Source of the DNA: Chryseobacterium sp. CH25
GTDB taxonomy: Bacteria > Bacteroidota > Bacteroidia > Flavobacteriales > Weeksellaceae
Assembly: GCF_004119455.1 (NCBI RefSeq)
Contig: NZ_NRQT01000002.1
Location: 317,501-381,500 of the forward strand
Reading direction: 5' to 3'
DNA: 64,000 nt
The translations under genes were made by a program, and so were the position numbers. Numbering within the stretch: position 1 is the first letter of the stretch; every line of letters starts with the position of its first letter. Below are positions 19,601 to 29,721 of the stretch, piece by piece. The notes under the pieces are model-generated. The model did no database searches. It was not told the origin of the DNA and worked only from the letters and a program-made list of their open reading frames with translations.

Positions 19601-21720
19601 TCCAATTTAATGACTTCACCATTAACTTTTACAGTAGGATTTTTTTCATCGTAGATTCCGGAAGCCATTAACTGTAAATCTGCATTAGGATCTTTTGAAT
19701 TTACATTAACAGCATAAGCTCCTTTGTTGATCTTACCTGTTAAGTTCATATTCTGATAACGATACCCTTTGTAAGTTGCAGCTGCAACATGTCCTTTTAC
19801 ATTGGCATTGGCATTTTTGAAATCGAAACTTTCTCCTTTAGCAGAAATCTGGGCCGTGACGGAGCCGATATCTTTATTCTGAATGATCTTTCCAACCTGT
19901 ATTCCCTGAAGATTAGCTTTTACATCATATAATTCATGATTTTTTCTACGCATATCCACATTGGCAACAATCGCTGCATTTCCGAGGGTAGAGTAGAGGT
20001 TGAGGTCTGTATTGACCACTTTGGTTGTTCCTTTTGCATTTCCTTTAATACTGAAGTTTGAAGGCAGGGTAATATTAGAAGGAATGGTATTCTTCGGGAC
20101 TAAATTGAAAATTGTTTTTGCATTAGAAGAAAACTCTCCGATTCTTAGATCGTAATACAATTGATCAGGATTCATCGCATTTTTAACTCTTCCTGATGCA
20201 TTCACTCTTAGCTGATCCAGTCCGGAAACTTTAAGATCTTGGATGAAAAGATCATTTACACTTCCTTTCACATTAGCATTCACATTCAGAATCGCGTTTG
20301 GATATTTATTGAATGGAACTGTATTTCTTAAAGTAGGAACCAGATTTAAAATATCAGAAAACCCAATTTTAGAATCTTTGATATTAGCCGAAATCTTTAC
20401 TGCTCCCAAATTGGTAGTCAGCTGATCGATGGAGTTATAGTTTAGAATAACCTCATCACGTAATAATGTTTTTGGAGTTTGAAGGTATAGGTCTTTCAGG
20501 TATGCCTCTTTTTCTGCATACATAAAATCTGTATTGAATTTTTGGATATTCAAACCTCTTGCTTCCTGAATTTCTGCTGTATTAACAGTTCCTGCAAAAG
20601 TATTATTTTCCATTTTGAAGCTTCTTACCTCAACATTTATTTTGGAAAAATTCAGGTGGTTGAAATCCATTCCCTGTTTGGTAGGAGCAATTGCGGTATT
20701 GTTATAAGCCACTTTTACGTCATTTAAAACCAGTTTACCTAAAAGAAGATTCATGGCTTTGTCCTGATCGGAAACTTTGGATGGTTCAGCTTCTTTTTTA
20801 TTTTTTGGATTGGCATTCTGAGCCGGAAGATAAAGGTTGGCATTGATGTCTGCCCCGGAAAGGAATACATTCGAAACGTTGAATGCATTATTTTCAAGAT
20901 CAAGTTTGTTAACTTTTGTGCTTAGTTCTTTGAATAAAACCTTAGCATAGGTCTTGGTATTTTCATCACCGTAGTCAATATCAAAGTGAGTAAGCTTGAT
21001 TACTCTTAAACCAATATTCATCGGTTTTTTCTCATTAAGGGAGTCTACTTTTTTCTCAACTTTTTTGGAAACCTCTTCTACAATGCCCTGCTTAAGTTTT
21101 AATTTTAATCCATCAAGATTAATATCGTTAACAGCATAGGTGTTTTTATTGAGATCGAATTTTTTTACTCTGGTATCGAAAGATTTGAAATAAAGATTAA
21201 TATCATTCTTAGACTGTTGGTCATTGAAGGTAACCCCAACATCTTTTAAATTGATTTTATCGAGAGAAATAATGAAAGGTTTTGAAGAACTTTCTTCCTT
21301 GTCTGTAGTGGCAAAGGCATCAATAATGTAATCGAAATTGAATTTACCGTCCGGTTTTCTGACTACATTGGCTCTGGCACCTTCCAGATCTACGGAAGTG
21401 ATATCCGCTGTAGAGTTGATGAGCTTCAGCATGTGTAAGCCTACATCCAGTTTTTTTACAGCTAAAAGGGTGTCTACATCCTGACCTTTGAGGTAAAGGT
21501 TTTCCATCACAAGACTGTTGGGGAATCCAACGTAGACTCTTTCGAGGCTTACTTTGGTTTTAATTTTTTGCTCCAGATAAGCAATCAGTCTGTCTTTGAT
21601 GAAGTTTTGGACGGCAGGAAGTCTTAAGCTTAGGATCAACAGGGTAAGAATTACCAATATTGAAATAAAGGTTATTGCAATACGCCTTATAAGTTTTGTA
21701 GTGTTGATTTTCAGTTTCAA
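16692..21720 (-). pseudogene. tamB: TamB translocation/assembly protein, frame broken at two homopolymers
   Basis: A very long AsmA/TamB-type protein that bridges inner and outer membranes and acts with TamL. An N-terminal signal anchor (KLIRRIAITFISILVILTLLIL) is followed by more than 1500 residues of beta-rich repeats, and a C-terminal TamB domain begins near QFKQRIPFNALLKMKGELLKPQ. As given, the frame breaks twice: at the T7 run 19000-19006 and at the T6 run 17041-17046. Adding one base at each run yields a continuous 1676-codon product (SLKKINIDGDVAD across the first break, STGQKNTRTDLNV across the second). A start at TTG 21741 would fall inside the -7 element, so TTG 21720 (then KLKINTTKLI) is more likely. 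Genuine decay is less likely than sequencing error. Confidence 0.88.
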
Positions 21721-21738
21721 AAGTAGGAAGGTTTCTAA

Positions 21739-21746
21739 CAAAGATA
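21739..21746 (-). promoter_or_regulatory. tamB operon -7 element
   Basis: Read on the minus strand, this is TATCTTTG, an exact TAnnTTTG match. Transcription would begin near 21732 and the first usable start is TTG at 21720. No clear TTG -33 box is seen. Confidence 0.5.
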
Positions 21747-21795
21747 ATAATACTATTTTATTCGGTCTTTGTTGTAGTATCCTTTACGAATGCAA

Positions 21796-21981
21796 AAATC
21801 CTGCCTTGGCTGCCTTATTATGGAATTTTTAGTTGTGTAGTTGTCAAGTGAATAGTTGAGTAAGACGAGCCAAGGTGCGGATTTTGTTTTTTAAAAAAGC
21901 CCCCTTTAAATCATTTTTTAATGTTGAAAAGGTTAGTTAGCAAAAATGAAAATTCAAATGTTAGTGTAGTAAAGGGGGCTT
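21796..21981. repeat. paired inverted repeats between ccoP and tamB
   Basis: There are two nested-in-series inverted repeats. The first pairs AAAATCCTGCCTTGGCT-like bases at 21796-21812 with AGCCAAGGTGCGGATTTT at 21868-21885 (one-base bulge). The second pairs AAGCCCCCTTTA at 21897-21908 with TAAAGGGGGCTT at 21970-21981 (12 perfect pairs, 61-nt loop). The second could terminate the ccoNOP transcript late, or these may be remnants of a small mobile element. No ORF lies inside. Confidence 0.5.
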
Positions 21982-22013
21982 GGCATGGTTTGTATTAATC
22001 AGATAATAATCTT

Positions 22014-22901
22014 CTAGTTGTTTCCGTTTTCCCATTTCACCTCTTCTCCCTGTGGTGCAGCACCACCCTGAGCTTGGGTAATAGGAGCCGTTTCCTGGTT
22101 GATATGATAAATATAGGCTGCAATTTTTTCTGCGTCTCTTCCGGTAATGGTTCCTTCTTTAATGAAAGGTCTCATGGTAGGGTTATTTGGAGAACCGTTT
22201 TCAAGCATCCAGAAAACATTTTTAAATAAACTTTTTTCTTTGATGTTGATCCAGTGGGTATCAGTAAGGTTTGGACCAATACCACCTTTTCCAGCATCTC
22301 CGTGGCAGGTTACACAATTGGTTTTAAACAATTCCTGACCTTCTGCGATATTGTCTGCACTGTATTTTGCTGATTCCAGGTTGATCTGTGGAGCTGTTTT
22401 TTCATATTCTGCAATAGATGCCAGCATCAGTTTAGATTCTTTTGTGTATTCAGCTTCCGGATGGGCATAATCTGTGAAAGAAAAAGCTACCAGATATACG
22501 GCGCAGAAAATACATCCGAACCAGAACAGACCTATCCACCATTTTGGAAGAGAGTTGTCTAGCTCTGTGATTCCATCAAAACCGTGGTCAATCAGAATAT
22601 CTTTTTCCTCTGTAGCAGACTGTTTTTTGAAAGCAGAGTTCCAAAGTTTCTGATAATAAGGAACACTTTTATCTTCCAGATACTGCTTTTTCTCTTCTTC
22701 CGAAAGTCTGCTGAAACTTTCGTTTTCAATCATGTCTCCGATGGAGTTCATAATCATAAGAAGGATAATCGCAATCAATATCAGTGCCCAGAAAAAGGGT
22801 GAGGAAAAATATCCTGAATCACTGGCGAACATTTCAAAGGCCATGATTGTTAAGCCTATCGTTGTTGCAATATATACTGAAATGGGGGTTCTCGTTTTCA
22901 T
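22014..22901 (-). CDS. ccoP: cbb3-type cytochrome c oxidase subunit III (monohaem)
   Basis: Membrane-bound c-type cytochrome that passes electrons to the catalytic CcoN subunit of the high-affinity cbb3 oxidase. The 295-residue product has two N-terminal helices (about 8-52) where CcoQ-like and CcoP N-terminal segments would be, and a third helix at WWIGLFWFGCIFCAVYLVAF. One cytochrome c domain carries CVTCH and the distal Met in TMRPF. Classical CcoP has two CxxCH motifs; only one is present here, as in other Bacteroidota forms. It starts 18 bp after ccoNO ends, leaving no room for a separate ccoQ. Confidence 0.92.
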   Translation of the reverse strand: MKTRTPISVYIATTIGLTIMAFEMFASDSGYFSSPFFWALILIAIILLMIMNSIGDMIENESFSRLSEEEKKQYLEDKSVPYYQKLWNSAFKKQSATEEKDILIDHGFDGITELDNSLPKWWIGLFWFGCIFCAVYLVAFSFTDYAHPEAEYTKESKLMLASIAEYEKTAPQINLESAKYSADNIAEGQELFKTNCVTCHGDAGKGGIGPNLTDTHWINIKEKSLFKNVFWMLENGSPNNPTMRPFIKEGTITGRDAEKIAAYIYHINQETAPITQAQGGAAPQGEEVKWENGNN

Positions 22902-22919
22902 TACATCAATTTTTAATGA

Positions 22920-25199
22920 TTACTCTACACTTGCGGTTTGGATTTGTGTCGTCTTAATGTCGGTTCCTAATCTTTGCAGATAGGCGATCATAGCTACGAT
23001 TTCTCTTTGTTCAAGCGGTACATAAGAGGCTCCTTTTGCTGTTTTTTCTTTTACCATCTGATCTTTTACATCAGTAGCTTCAGAATAAATTCTCTGCACA
23101 ATAGCTTTTGATTGGTTGTCTGCCCATTGGTTGGCAGAATCAATCTGAGCTTTTGTATAAGGAACATCAAATGAATTTTTCATCAGTTTCATTTTATCCA
23201 CCATCTGAGTGCGGTCCAGTTTGTTGGTAATTAACCAAGGGAAACGTGGCATAATAGAACCTGCAGAGGTAATTCTTGGGTTGTACATGTGCTTAAAGTG
23301 CCATGAATCCGGGTTTCTGCCTCCTTCTCTGTGAAGATCCGGTCCTGTTCTCTTAGAACCCCAAAGGAATGGTCTGTCGTAGACAAATTCTCCGGCTTTA
23401 GAATATTGCCCGTTCTTTCCTTCAAATCTTAGGACTTCATCACGGAAAGGACGGATCATCTGAGAGTGGCAGGAGTTACATCCTTCACGGATATATAAAT
23501 CTCTTCCTTCAAGCTCCAGTGGAGTATATGGTTTCACTGCAGTGATCGTAGGAACACTTTGTTTCAGTGATAATGTCGGAACAATTTCTACAAGTCCACC
23601 AATCGCAATGGTAATGAAAGCCAGGATAGAAAGTAGGGTAGGTGTTCTTTCTAACCAAAGGTGTACGCCTTCGCCTTCTTTTCTTGTTCCCCCAATATTG
23701 GCTAATGCAGGTGCTTCTGCAGGAACATTTTTCTGGAATGAACCGGCTTTAATGGTTTTGATAACATTGACTACCATTAAAATCGCTCCTGATAGATATA
23801 AAATACCTCCTAAGAATCTCATTTTAAAGTAAGGAATGATCGCAGTTACTGTATCCAACCAGTTTTTCCACAATAAGGTTCCGTCCGGGTTGAACTGTTT
23901 CCACATTAATCCCTGTGTGAATCCTGAGATATACATAGGTACTGCGTAGAAAATAATTCCTAATGTTCCTAACCAGAAATGCCAGTTAGCTAATTTTACA
24001 GACCACAGTTTAGTTCTCCACATGATCGGAACCAGGTAATATACCACCCCGAATGCCATGAAACCATTCCATCCAAGAGCTCCCAGGTGTACGTGACCGA
24101 TAACCCAGTCAGTATAGTGTCCAATTTTATTTAAAGATTTTGTTGCTAATAAAGGTCCTTCAAAAGTGGCCATACCATAACAGGTAACAGCTACTACAAA
24201 GAATTTAAGGATAGGATTTTCTCTTACTTTATCCCATGCTCCTCTTAAAGTAAGAAGACCGTTCAGCATTCCTCCCCATGATGGTGCGATCAGCATAATA
24301 GAGAAACCGGTTCCTACTGCCTGTGCCCAAGCCGGTAATGCTGTGTATTGAAGGTGGTGAGGACCAGCCCAAAGGTATACAAAGATCAGCGACCAGAAGT
24401 GAATAATGGATAGTTTGTATGAGAATACCGGTCGCTGAGCTGCTTTTGGCATAAAGTAATACATCAGACCTAATACAGGGGTAGTTAATACGAATGCTAC
24501 CGCATTATGACCATACCACCATTGTACTAATGCATCTTTTACACCTGCATATACAGAATAGGATTTCCAGCTTGTGAAAGATAAAGGAACTTCCAGGTTA
24601 TTGAAGATGTGAAGCATTGCTACAGCAATCCATGTGGCCAGATAGAACCAGATGGCTACATATAAATGTCTTACTCTTCTTTTGGCAATCGTTCCGAACA
24701 TATTGATACCGAATACAATCCATGAGAAGGCAATTAATATATCAATAGGCCATTCATGTTCAGCATATTCTTTAGATGTGTTGATTCCCATTAAGAAGGT
24801 AATCACTACGGTAACGATCATAAACTGCCATGACCAGAAGTGAATCCATGAAAGGGTATCACTATACATTCTTGTTTTCAGCAATCGTTGCATACTATAG
24901 TAAGCACCGCAGAAGAAGGAGTTACAAACGAAAGCAAAAATAACGGCACTCGTGTGAAGCATTCTGATTCTTCCGAAGCCCATCGCTCCCTGAGTATTGA
25001 TTAATCCCTGAATATTGCCCGAAGCTAAACTTTTAATCGTTGTATCATCCGTACCGAATAAAAATTCAGGTAGTTCAGGATAAAAAAGCATCAGTGCGGC
25101 AGTAAGCCCAAGCAGAAATCCGACGAGTCCGAATGCAACTGTTGCATAGAGGAATGCCCTGACAATATTATTGTCATAATTAAATTTTTGCGTCTCCAT
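22920..25199 (-). CDS. ccoNO: fused cbb3-type cytochrome c oxidase subunits I and II
   Basis: A CcoN-CcoO fusion of 759 residues. The first 490 or so residues form the multi-helix haem-copper oxidase core (FVCNSFFCGAYYSMQRLL, GHNAVAFVLTTPVLGLMYYFMPK, WAGPHHLQYTALPAW with paired copper-ligand histidines, DWVIGHVHLGALGWNGFM). The C-terminal part is a CcoO-like monohaem cytochrome with CNSCHSQMIRPF and a distal MPRFPWL. It reduces O2 to water at low oxygen and pumps protons. The ATG at 25199 (METQKFNYD) is preferred over an upstream TTG at 25208. No ccoS, ccoG, ccoH or ccoI is seen in the window. Confidence 0.94.
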   Translation of the reverse strand: METQKFNYDNNIVRAFLYATVAFGLVGFLLGLTAALMLFYPELPEFLFGTDDTTIKSLASGNIQGLINTQGAMGFGRIRMLHTSAVIFAFVCNSFFCGAYYSMQRLLKTRMYSDTLSWIHFWSWQFMIVTVVITFLMGINTSKEYAEHEWPIDILIAFSWIVFGINMFGTIAKRRVRHLYVAIWFYLATWIAVAMLHIFNNLEVPLSFTSWKSYSVYAGVKDALVQWWYGHNAVAFVLTTPVLGLMYYFMPKAAQRPVFSYKLSIIHFWSLIFVYLWAGPHHLQYTALPAWAQAVGTGFSIMLIAPSWGGMLNGLLTLRGAWDKVRENPILKFFVVAVTCYGMATFEGPLLATKSLNKIGHYTDWVIGHVHLGALGWNGFMAFGVVYYLVPIMWRTKLWSVKLANWHFWLGTLGIIFYAVPMYISGFTQGLMWKQFNPDGTLLWKNWLDTVTAIIPYFKMRFLGGILYLSGAILMVVNVIKTIKAGSFQKNVPAEAPALANIGGTRKEGEGVHLWLERTPTLLSILAFITIAIGGLVEIVPTLSLKQSVPTITAVKPYTPLELEGRDLYIREGCNSCHSQMIRPFRDEVLRFEGKNGQYSKAGEFVYDRPFLWGSKRTGPDLHREGGRNPDSWHFKHMYNPRITSAGSIMPRFPWLITNKLDRTQMVDKMKLMKNSFDVPYTKAQIDSANQWADNQSKAIVQRIYSEATDVKDQMVKEKTAKGASYVPLEQREIVAMIAYLQRLGTDIKTTQIQTASVE

Positions 25200-25304
25200 A
25201 AATTCCAATAGTGTTTACCGAATTGATATTTGCTCTGAAAAGGGTTTATTTTTGCCGTTTTCTATGTTAAAAGTAAATATCATGTAACGTGTATAATGTT
25301 TTGC

Positions 25305-25325
25305 CAAAGGTATTTATTAACTTTG
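25305..25325. promoter_or_regulatory. back-to-back -7 elements, ccoNO and the XRE gene
   Basis: On the minus strand, TACCTTTG occupies 25305-25312 and would serve ccoNO. On the plus strand, TAACTTTG occupies 25318-25325 and would serve the XRE regulator. They are only 5 bp apart, so the two promoters should compete or be co-regulated. Confidence 0.55.
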
Positions 25326-25378
25326 TTGGAGACTAATAGCTAAACTTCTAAAATATACCGAAAACTACTAAAACAGAA

Positions 25379-25678
25379 ATGATGAAAATATGTGGACAAA
25401 ATATCAGGAAAATTCGCAGGAGTAAAGACCTTACTCAGGAATACATGGCTTTTGAAATGGGGATTTCCCAAAAGGCATATTCCGATATTGAAAATTCCAA
25501 GGTGAAGATCAATCTGGAGATCCTTACTAAGATATCAGATATTTTAGAAATCAAGCCATCTGATATTTGCAGCATCTCTCATAAATGCGGAACGGATGAT
25601 GGATATGAAGATAAATACCAGGATCTTTTAGAGTATATGAAAAAGAATAATATCTCGATTCCAAAAGAGTTCCTTTAA
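25379..25678 (+). CDS. XRE family helix-turn-helix regulator
   Basis: A 99-residue DNA-binding protein with a lambda-Cro-type helix-turn-helix at about residues 7-60 (NIRKIRRSKDLTQEYMAFEMG, ISQKAYSDIENSKVKINLEIL) and a short acidic C-terminal tail. Its targets are unknown. It is divergent from the cbb3 oxidase operon with overlapping promoter regions, so the oxidase is a plausible but unproven target. A strong hairpin terminator follows, so it is not co-transcribed with the sensor kinase downstream. Either of two adjacent ATG codons at 25379 and 25382 could be the start. Confidence 0.88.
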   Translation: MMKICGQNIRKIRRSKDLTQEYMAFEMGISQKAYSDIENSKVKINLEILTKISDILEIKPSDICSISHKCGTDDGYEDKYQDLLEYMKKNNISIPKEFL

Positions 25679-25710
25679 TATTTTCAGTCTTTACATCATA
25701 TCAATATACT

Positions 25711-25754
25711 ATAATGACCTTCTCGATAGAATTGAGAAAGGTCATTATTTTTTG
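25711..25754 (+). terminator. terminator of the XRE gene
   Basis: ATAATGACCT-TCTC (25711-25724) pairs with GAGAAAGGTCATTAT (25734-25748) with a one-base bulge, followed by TTTTTTG. Confidence 0.8.
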
Positions 25755-25924
25755 TAGTAAAATTGTGTTTCTAGCAATAACCTGATGATAAAGACAAATG
25801 ATGAGGGAACAGGTCTTATGTATTTCAAATTTATTATAACAGATAAAATATTCATAAATAATTATGTAGAAAAAATTTCACATGTTTGTGGATAAATATT
25901 TACAGTAATTTTAATTTTCTATGA

Positions 25925-25932
25925 TATATTTG
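25925..25932 (+). promoter_or_regulatory. -7 element of the sensor kinase operon
   Basis: TATATTTG, an exact TAnnTTTG match 28 bp before the kinase ATG. A lone DnaA-box sequence on the minus strand lies at 25887-25895, probably by chance. Confidence 0.5.
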
Positions 25933-25959
25933 TCATGAAAATAATGTAGCCTAATCGGA

Positions 25960-28929
25960 ATGAAGCTTTTGTCCTTTATTGTATTGTTGTTTTTTCTATG
26001 TAGCAACGGGCAAAGCTATACCAGGCAATGGTATACCATGGATAATGGGCTTCCGCAAAACAGCATCAAAGATATCGTAAAAGATAAGCATGGCTTCATA
26101 TGGCTGTCTATGGAAGGGCGGGTTTTACGATATGATGGCAGCAACTTTGTTCAGTACAAAGATTTTAAACTTGATAATCTGAGTTTTGGCGATTTTTATG
26201 GCAATATCAAAAATGACAGTATTGCTGTTTTCAATAATTCTGAAAAAAATGTTCTCCTGATTTCTCAGAGACAGCCAAAGGTTATTCCTCATAAAAAAGA
26301 ATTTCATCCGGCTTTTCCCAATGGCAATGGAGTATATAAAAGACTTGTTAAAAATAATGTAACTGTAAGATATGTTTCTTTTATAGACTCTTATTTTGTT
26401 CAGTTGAAAACAGGAACTTATTATTTTGAGAATAACAGTATTATTTATGTTGACAGGAAAAGTAAGCAGCGGACAAAACTTAATTTTGATTTTCCAAGAA
26501 ACAGATTAAAACGCCTGTTCGTTCATAATGAAAATGTTTTTATTGCCGATCCCGGGAATAAAAAAATCCTTCAGCTGAATCAGGGAAAAGAGTCTTATGT
26601 GGCTGCTCCTTCTATGTATACGGATCCGGAAACAAGAATCTATTGGCAGCAAATTACAGGGCAGGTCTTCATGATTAACCATGGTAAAATATACAGAAGC
26701 CAATTTTCTGAAGGAAAGCTGAACCTTACTTATATATTGGAATATAAAAATATAGATAAGGAAATATCGGGAGCGATGTTTTATGATGAGGTATTCCGTA
26801 AATTATATATTGGAAGTTCGATTAATGGGCTTAAGATTTTAAGTTTATCTGACTTTTCAGTTTCCAAAAAGAATCTACCTTATCAGGATGAGGTTTGCTA
26901 TGCTGCTCTTCCTTATGGTGGTAATTCTGTTTTAACCCAGGAAGGGATCAGATATTATAATAATAGATCGGAAAGATTATATAAAGCTTCACAGTCTTAC
27001 GATAAACGTTATGTTTTTCAAGATGACTCGGGAAATCTTGTATACAGAGAAAATAATTCTATTCATATAAGATATAAAAATACAGGATTTACAAAGTATG
27101 ATTCCATCTCTTTTGATAAGAAAGAAATTGATGGGTTGTACAAAAATGAAGGTATGTATATGATGTCCATAACAGACAAAAATAAGTTTTATCTCTATGT
27201 ATTTGATCACGATAATTTTAAGAAAACTGCGAGAGTTATTTCTTGTGAAGACAATATAGATACTGTTCTCAGATATAATGAAGATATTCTTTATTTAGGC
27301 GGCAGTAATGGGATAGCTGTTTTTTCCTTTTCACAAAATAAAATTATAGAGCGAATTGGGCAAGGTCTTCCGGTAAAGCAGATCATCAAAACCAGAGACG
27401 GAAATATTTGGTTAACTACCTTTAATCAGGGAATTTATTTATTAAAAGATCATAAGACAATTAAAGTTCCTGCCGATAAAAATGATTTTCTGGCCAATGC
27501 TCATCATATCCTGGAAGATAAGAATTCAAACTTATGGATTTCGTCTAATAACGGGTTGTTTAAAATGAATAAGACCCGGCTTTTGGAATCTTTGAAAAAT
27601 TCCCAAGAGCCTGTTACCTATTACCGATATACCAAGGAACATGGTTTTTTGAATAATGAATTCAATGGAAGTGCTGATCCGGATGCCAACATTCTTGAGG
27701 ATGGACAATTCGTATTTCCTTCCATGGAAGGGTTTGTATTTTTTACCCCTCAGCATATTAAAACGTATTTTCCTGCAACCAATGATCTGTATCTGGAAAG
27801 AGCAAAGGTTGATGGTAAAATGATCCGTTTGAAAGATACACTTCTCCTGAAATGTGGCTATAAAAATGCAGAAGTCTATATTGATATTCCTTATTACGCC
27901 AATTTTGAAAATATTTATCTGCAGGCAAAACTTATAGGAGAAGAAGAGAGCCAATGGATCAATATCAGAAATGACAGAACATTCAGATTATCGAAGATAG
28001 AACCGGGCAAATATCAGTTGCTTATAAGATTTCTATCTTCAGAAACTGGAAAATTTGTTTATAAAAATCTCCCTATAGAAGTTGAAGCCTATTTTTATCA
28101 GACTTTATCCTTTAAAATCCTGATGGTTGGTTTGCTTATGTTAATTCTTATCATCGTAATACAGGTTAGAACGAACTTTTTAAGATTGAAAAATAAAGTG
28201 CTTAAAAATACTCTGGTTCATAAGGATAAAGAACTTCAGGAAACCAATACTAAGCTTAAAAATGAGTCTGATTATCAGAAAAAACTGGTGGAAAGTATCA
28301 GCCACGATATTACAACTCCTGTTAAATTTATTGCCCTTCTTTCACAGGAACTTACCCAATCTGAAGATGCTAAAACTCAGAAAAAGTATTTTGACAGTAT
28401 TTATAAGACCTCAGAACAACTCTATAAATTTACATTAAGCTTAAAAGAATATACAGAACTCTATAAACAGGAGAATACAACAGAAAAGGAATATCAGATT
28501 TATGATTTGATTGAAACTAAAAAATTATTGTTTGAAGAAATTGCAGTTCAGAAAAATACTTTCATCTATAATTTTTGTGATCATCACCTTACTGCAAAAA
28601 CCAATAAAAATATACTTCTTGCCGTTTTCCATAATATTATAGATAATGCTGTGAAATATACTTCGGACGGAGAAATTATCATCACTTCAACCTCTTCGGA
28701 GCAGAGTGTGGAAATCAGCATTGCAGATACGGGAAATGGGATGTCTGCAGAACAGAGAACTTATTATTCGGAACTTTTCAGGAAAAAGGGAAGTGAGCAT
28801 CTTATTTTTAAAAATTATGGTTTGGGCTTGCACATGGTTATTCAGTTGATGATGAAAATCAATGGTGAAATGACCTTCCATGAAAATACACCGAAAGGAA
28901 CAATCATTAAAATCCATATTACAATATGA
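25960..28929 (+). CDS. two-component sensor histidine kinase with periplasmic beta-propeller
   Basis: A 989-residue membrane kinase. After a signal peptide (about 1-18), the periplasmic part has Reg_prop-type propeller repeats (WYTMDNGLPQNSIKDIVKDKHGFIWLS and later DGNIWLTTFNQGIYLL, NSNLWISSNNGLFKM) and a degenerate Y_Y_Y-like beta-sandwich. One transmembrane helix (about 722-744) leads to a coiled coil and then the kinase core. That core has the H-box SISHDITTPVKF (phospho-acceptor His782), N-box NIIDNAVKYTSDG, and the ATP-lid glycines ADTGNGMS and NYGLGLHMV. Unlike many Reg_prop kinases, it carries no receiver or AraC domain. Its ATGA overlap with the next gene shows that the response regulator is its partner. 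The ligand is unknown. Confidence 0.92.
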   Translation: MKLLSFIVLLFFLCSNGQSYTRQWYTMDNGLPQNSIKDIVKDKHGFIWLSMEGRVLRYDGSNFVQYKDFKLDNLSFGDFYGNIKNDSIAVFNNSEKNVLLISQRQPKVIPHKKEFHPAFPNGNGVYKRLVKNNVTVRYVSFIDSYFVQLKTGTYYFENNSIIYVDRKSKQRTKLNFDFPRNRLKRLFVHNENVFIADPGNKKILQLNQGKESYVAAPSMYTDPETRIYWQQITGQVFMINHGKIYRSQFSEGKLNLTYILEYKNIDKEISGAMFYDEVFRKLYIGSSINGLKILSLSDFSVSKKNLPYQDEVCYAALPYGGNSVLTQEGIRYYNNRSERLYKASQSYDKRYVFQDDSGNLVYRENNSIHIRYKNTGFTKYDSISFDKKEIDGLYKNEGMYMMSITDKNKFYLYVFDHDNFKKTARVISCEDNIDTVLRYNEDILYLGGSNGIAVFSFSQNKIIERIGQGLPVKQIIKTRDGNIWLTTFNQGIYLLKDHKTIKVPADKNDFLANAHHILEDKNSNLWISSNNGLFKMNKTRLLESLKNSQEPVTYYRYTKEHGFLNNEFNGSADPDANILEDGQFVFPSMEGFVFFTPQHIKTYFPATNDLYLERAKVDGKMIRLKDTLLLKCGYKNAEVYIDIPYYANFENIYLQAKLIGEEESQWINIRNDRTFRLSKIEPGKYQLLIRFLSSETGKFVYKNLPIEVEAYFYQTLSFKILMVGLLMLILIIVIQVRTNFLRLKNKVLKNTLVHKDKELQETNTKLKNESDYQKKLVESISHDITTPVKFIALLSQELTQSEDAKTQKKYFDSIYKTSEQLYKFTLSLKEYTELYKQENTTEKEYQIYDLIETKKLLFEEIAVQKNTFIYNFCDHHLTAKTNKNILLAVFHNIIDNAVKYTSDGEIIITSTSSEQSVEISIADTGNGMSAEQRTYYSELFRKKGSEHLIFKNYGLGLHMVIQLMMKINGEMTFHENTPKGTIIKIHITI

Positions 28930-29540
28930 CAAAAAGAATACTCATTGCAGATGACCATCATGTGGTAAGAATCGGAACCGCTTTAATTCTGGAAAAGAAT
29001 TTTAATGAATTTGAAATCGATTTTGCAGAAACGTATGATGAGGTAAAAGAGAAAGTAGAAACTGTAAAATTTGACCTTGTTATATTGGATATTGAACTTC
29101 CGGGAAGTACTTTCAAATCGATGGTTAAAGAAATAAAAAACATAAGTGAAGATATTCTGATCTTAATTTTTACCTCTTATAAAGAAACAGTTGCCACGCA
29201 ATATATTCAGGAGGGAGCGAACGGTTTTTTGAATAAGCTCAGCAACCCGGAAACATTTGTAAAAGCAATTGAAGGTATTTTTAAAGATGGGTATTACTAT
29301 ACTCCTGAAGTACTCAATGAAATGGTAGTACGAATGCATAGGAAAAGCCCTCTGGAAATCTTATCAGAAAGAGAAGTTCAGGTTTTTGATCTTTTGGCTA
29401 AAGGAAACGGAAATCTTGAAATAGCCAATGTGCTTAATATTGAGGAATCAACTGTCGGAACGTATAAAAGAAGAATCTATCAAAAATTAAAAATTACAAA
29501 TCTTGTTGAACTGTTGGAAATTTACAACGAAATCCATTAA
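28926..29540 (+). CDS. NarL/LuxR-type response regulator
   Basis: A 204-residue response regulator, partner of the kinase whose stop it overlaps by 4 bp. The receiver domain has the acidic pair Asp9-Asp10, phospho-acceptor Asp55 (LVILDIELPG), Thr83 and Lys104. The C-terminal LuxR-type helix-turn-helix (LSEREVQVFDLLAKGNGNLEIANVLNIEESTVGTYKRRIYQKL) is complete. Phosphorylated dimers would bind promoter DNA. The two secreted-protein genes immediately downstream on the same strand are natural candidate targets, but no binding site is recognised. Confidence 0.94.
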   Translation: MTKRILIADDHHVVRIGTALILEKNFNEFEIDFAETYDEVKEKVETVKFDLVILDIELPGSTFKSMVKEIKNISEDILILIFTSYKETVATQYIQEGANGFLNKLSNPETFVKAIEGIFKDGYYYTPEVLNEMVVRMHRKSPLEILSEREVQVFDLLAKGNGNLEIANVLNIEESTVGTYKRRIYQKLKITNLVELLEIYNEIH

Positions 29541-29721
29541 TATATAATACTTATCATGTCATAAAACCTGTACAGTTTTGTGGAAAAATGCGTACAAAGT
29601 CTGTAGGTAGAATTTTTATTTTTCGGAGTAAGTTAGTCTCATGAAAATCCCATCTGATAAACGACTGGGATGCTATATTAATGCTTACAATTCCTTTAAG
29701 ATTCTAAATACATTTTTTGAT

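Noticed and set aside
25887-25895. Single DnaA-box sequence near the sensor kinase promoter
   Set aside because: One isolated match, on the opposite strand; not part of a cluster, so likely chance.
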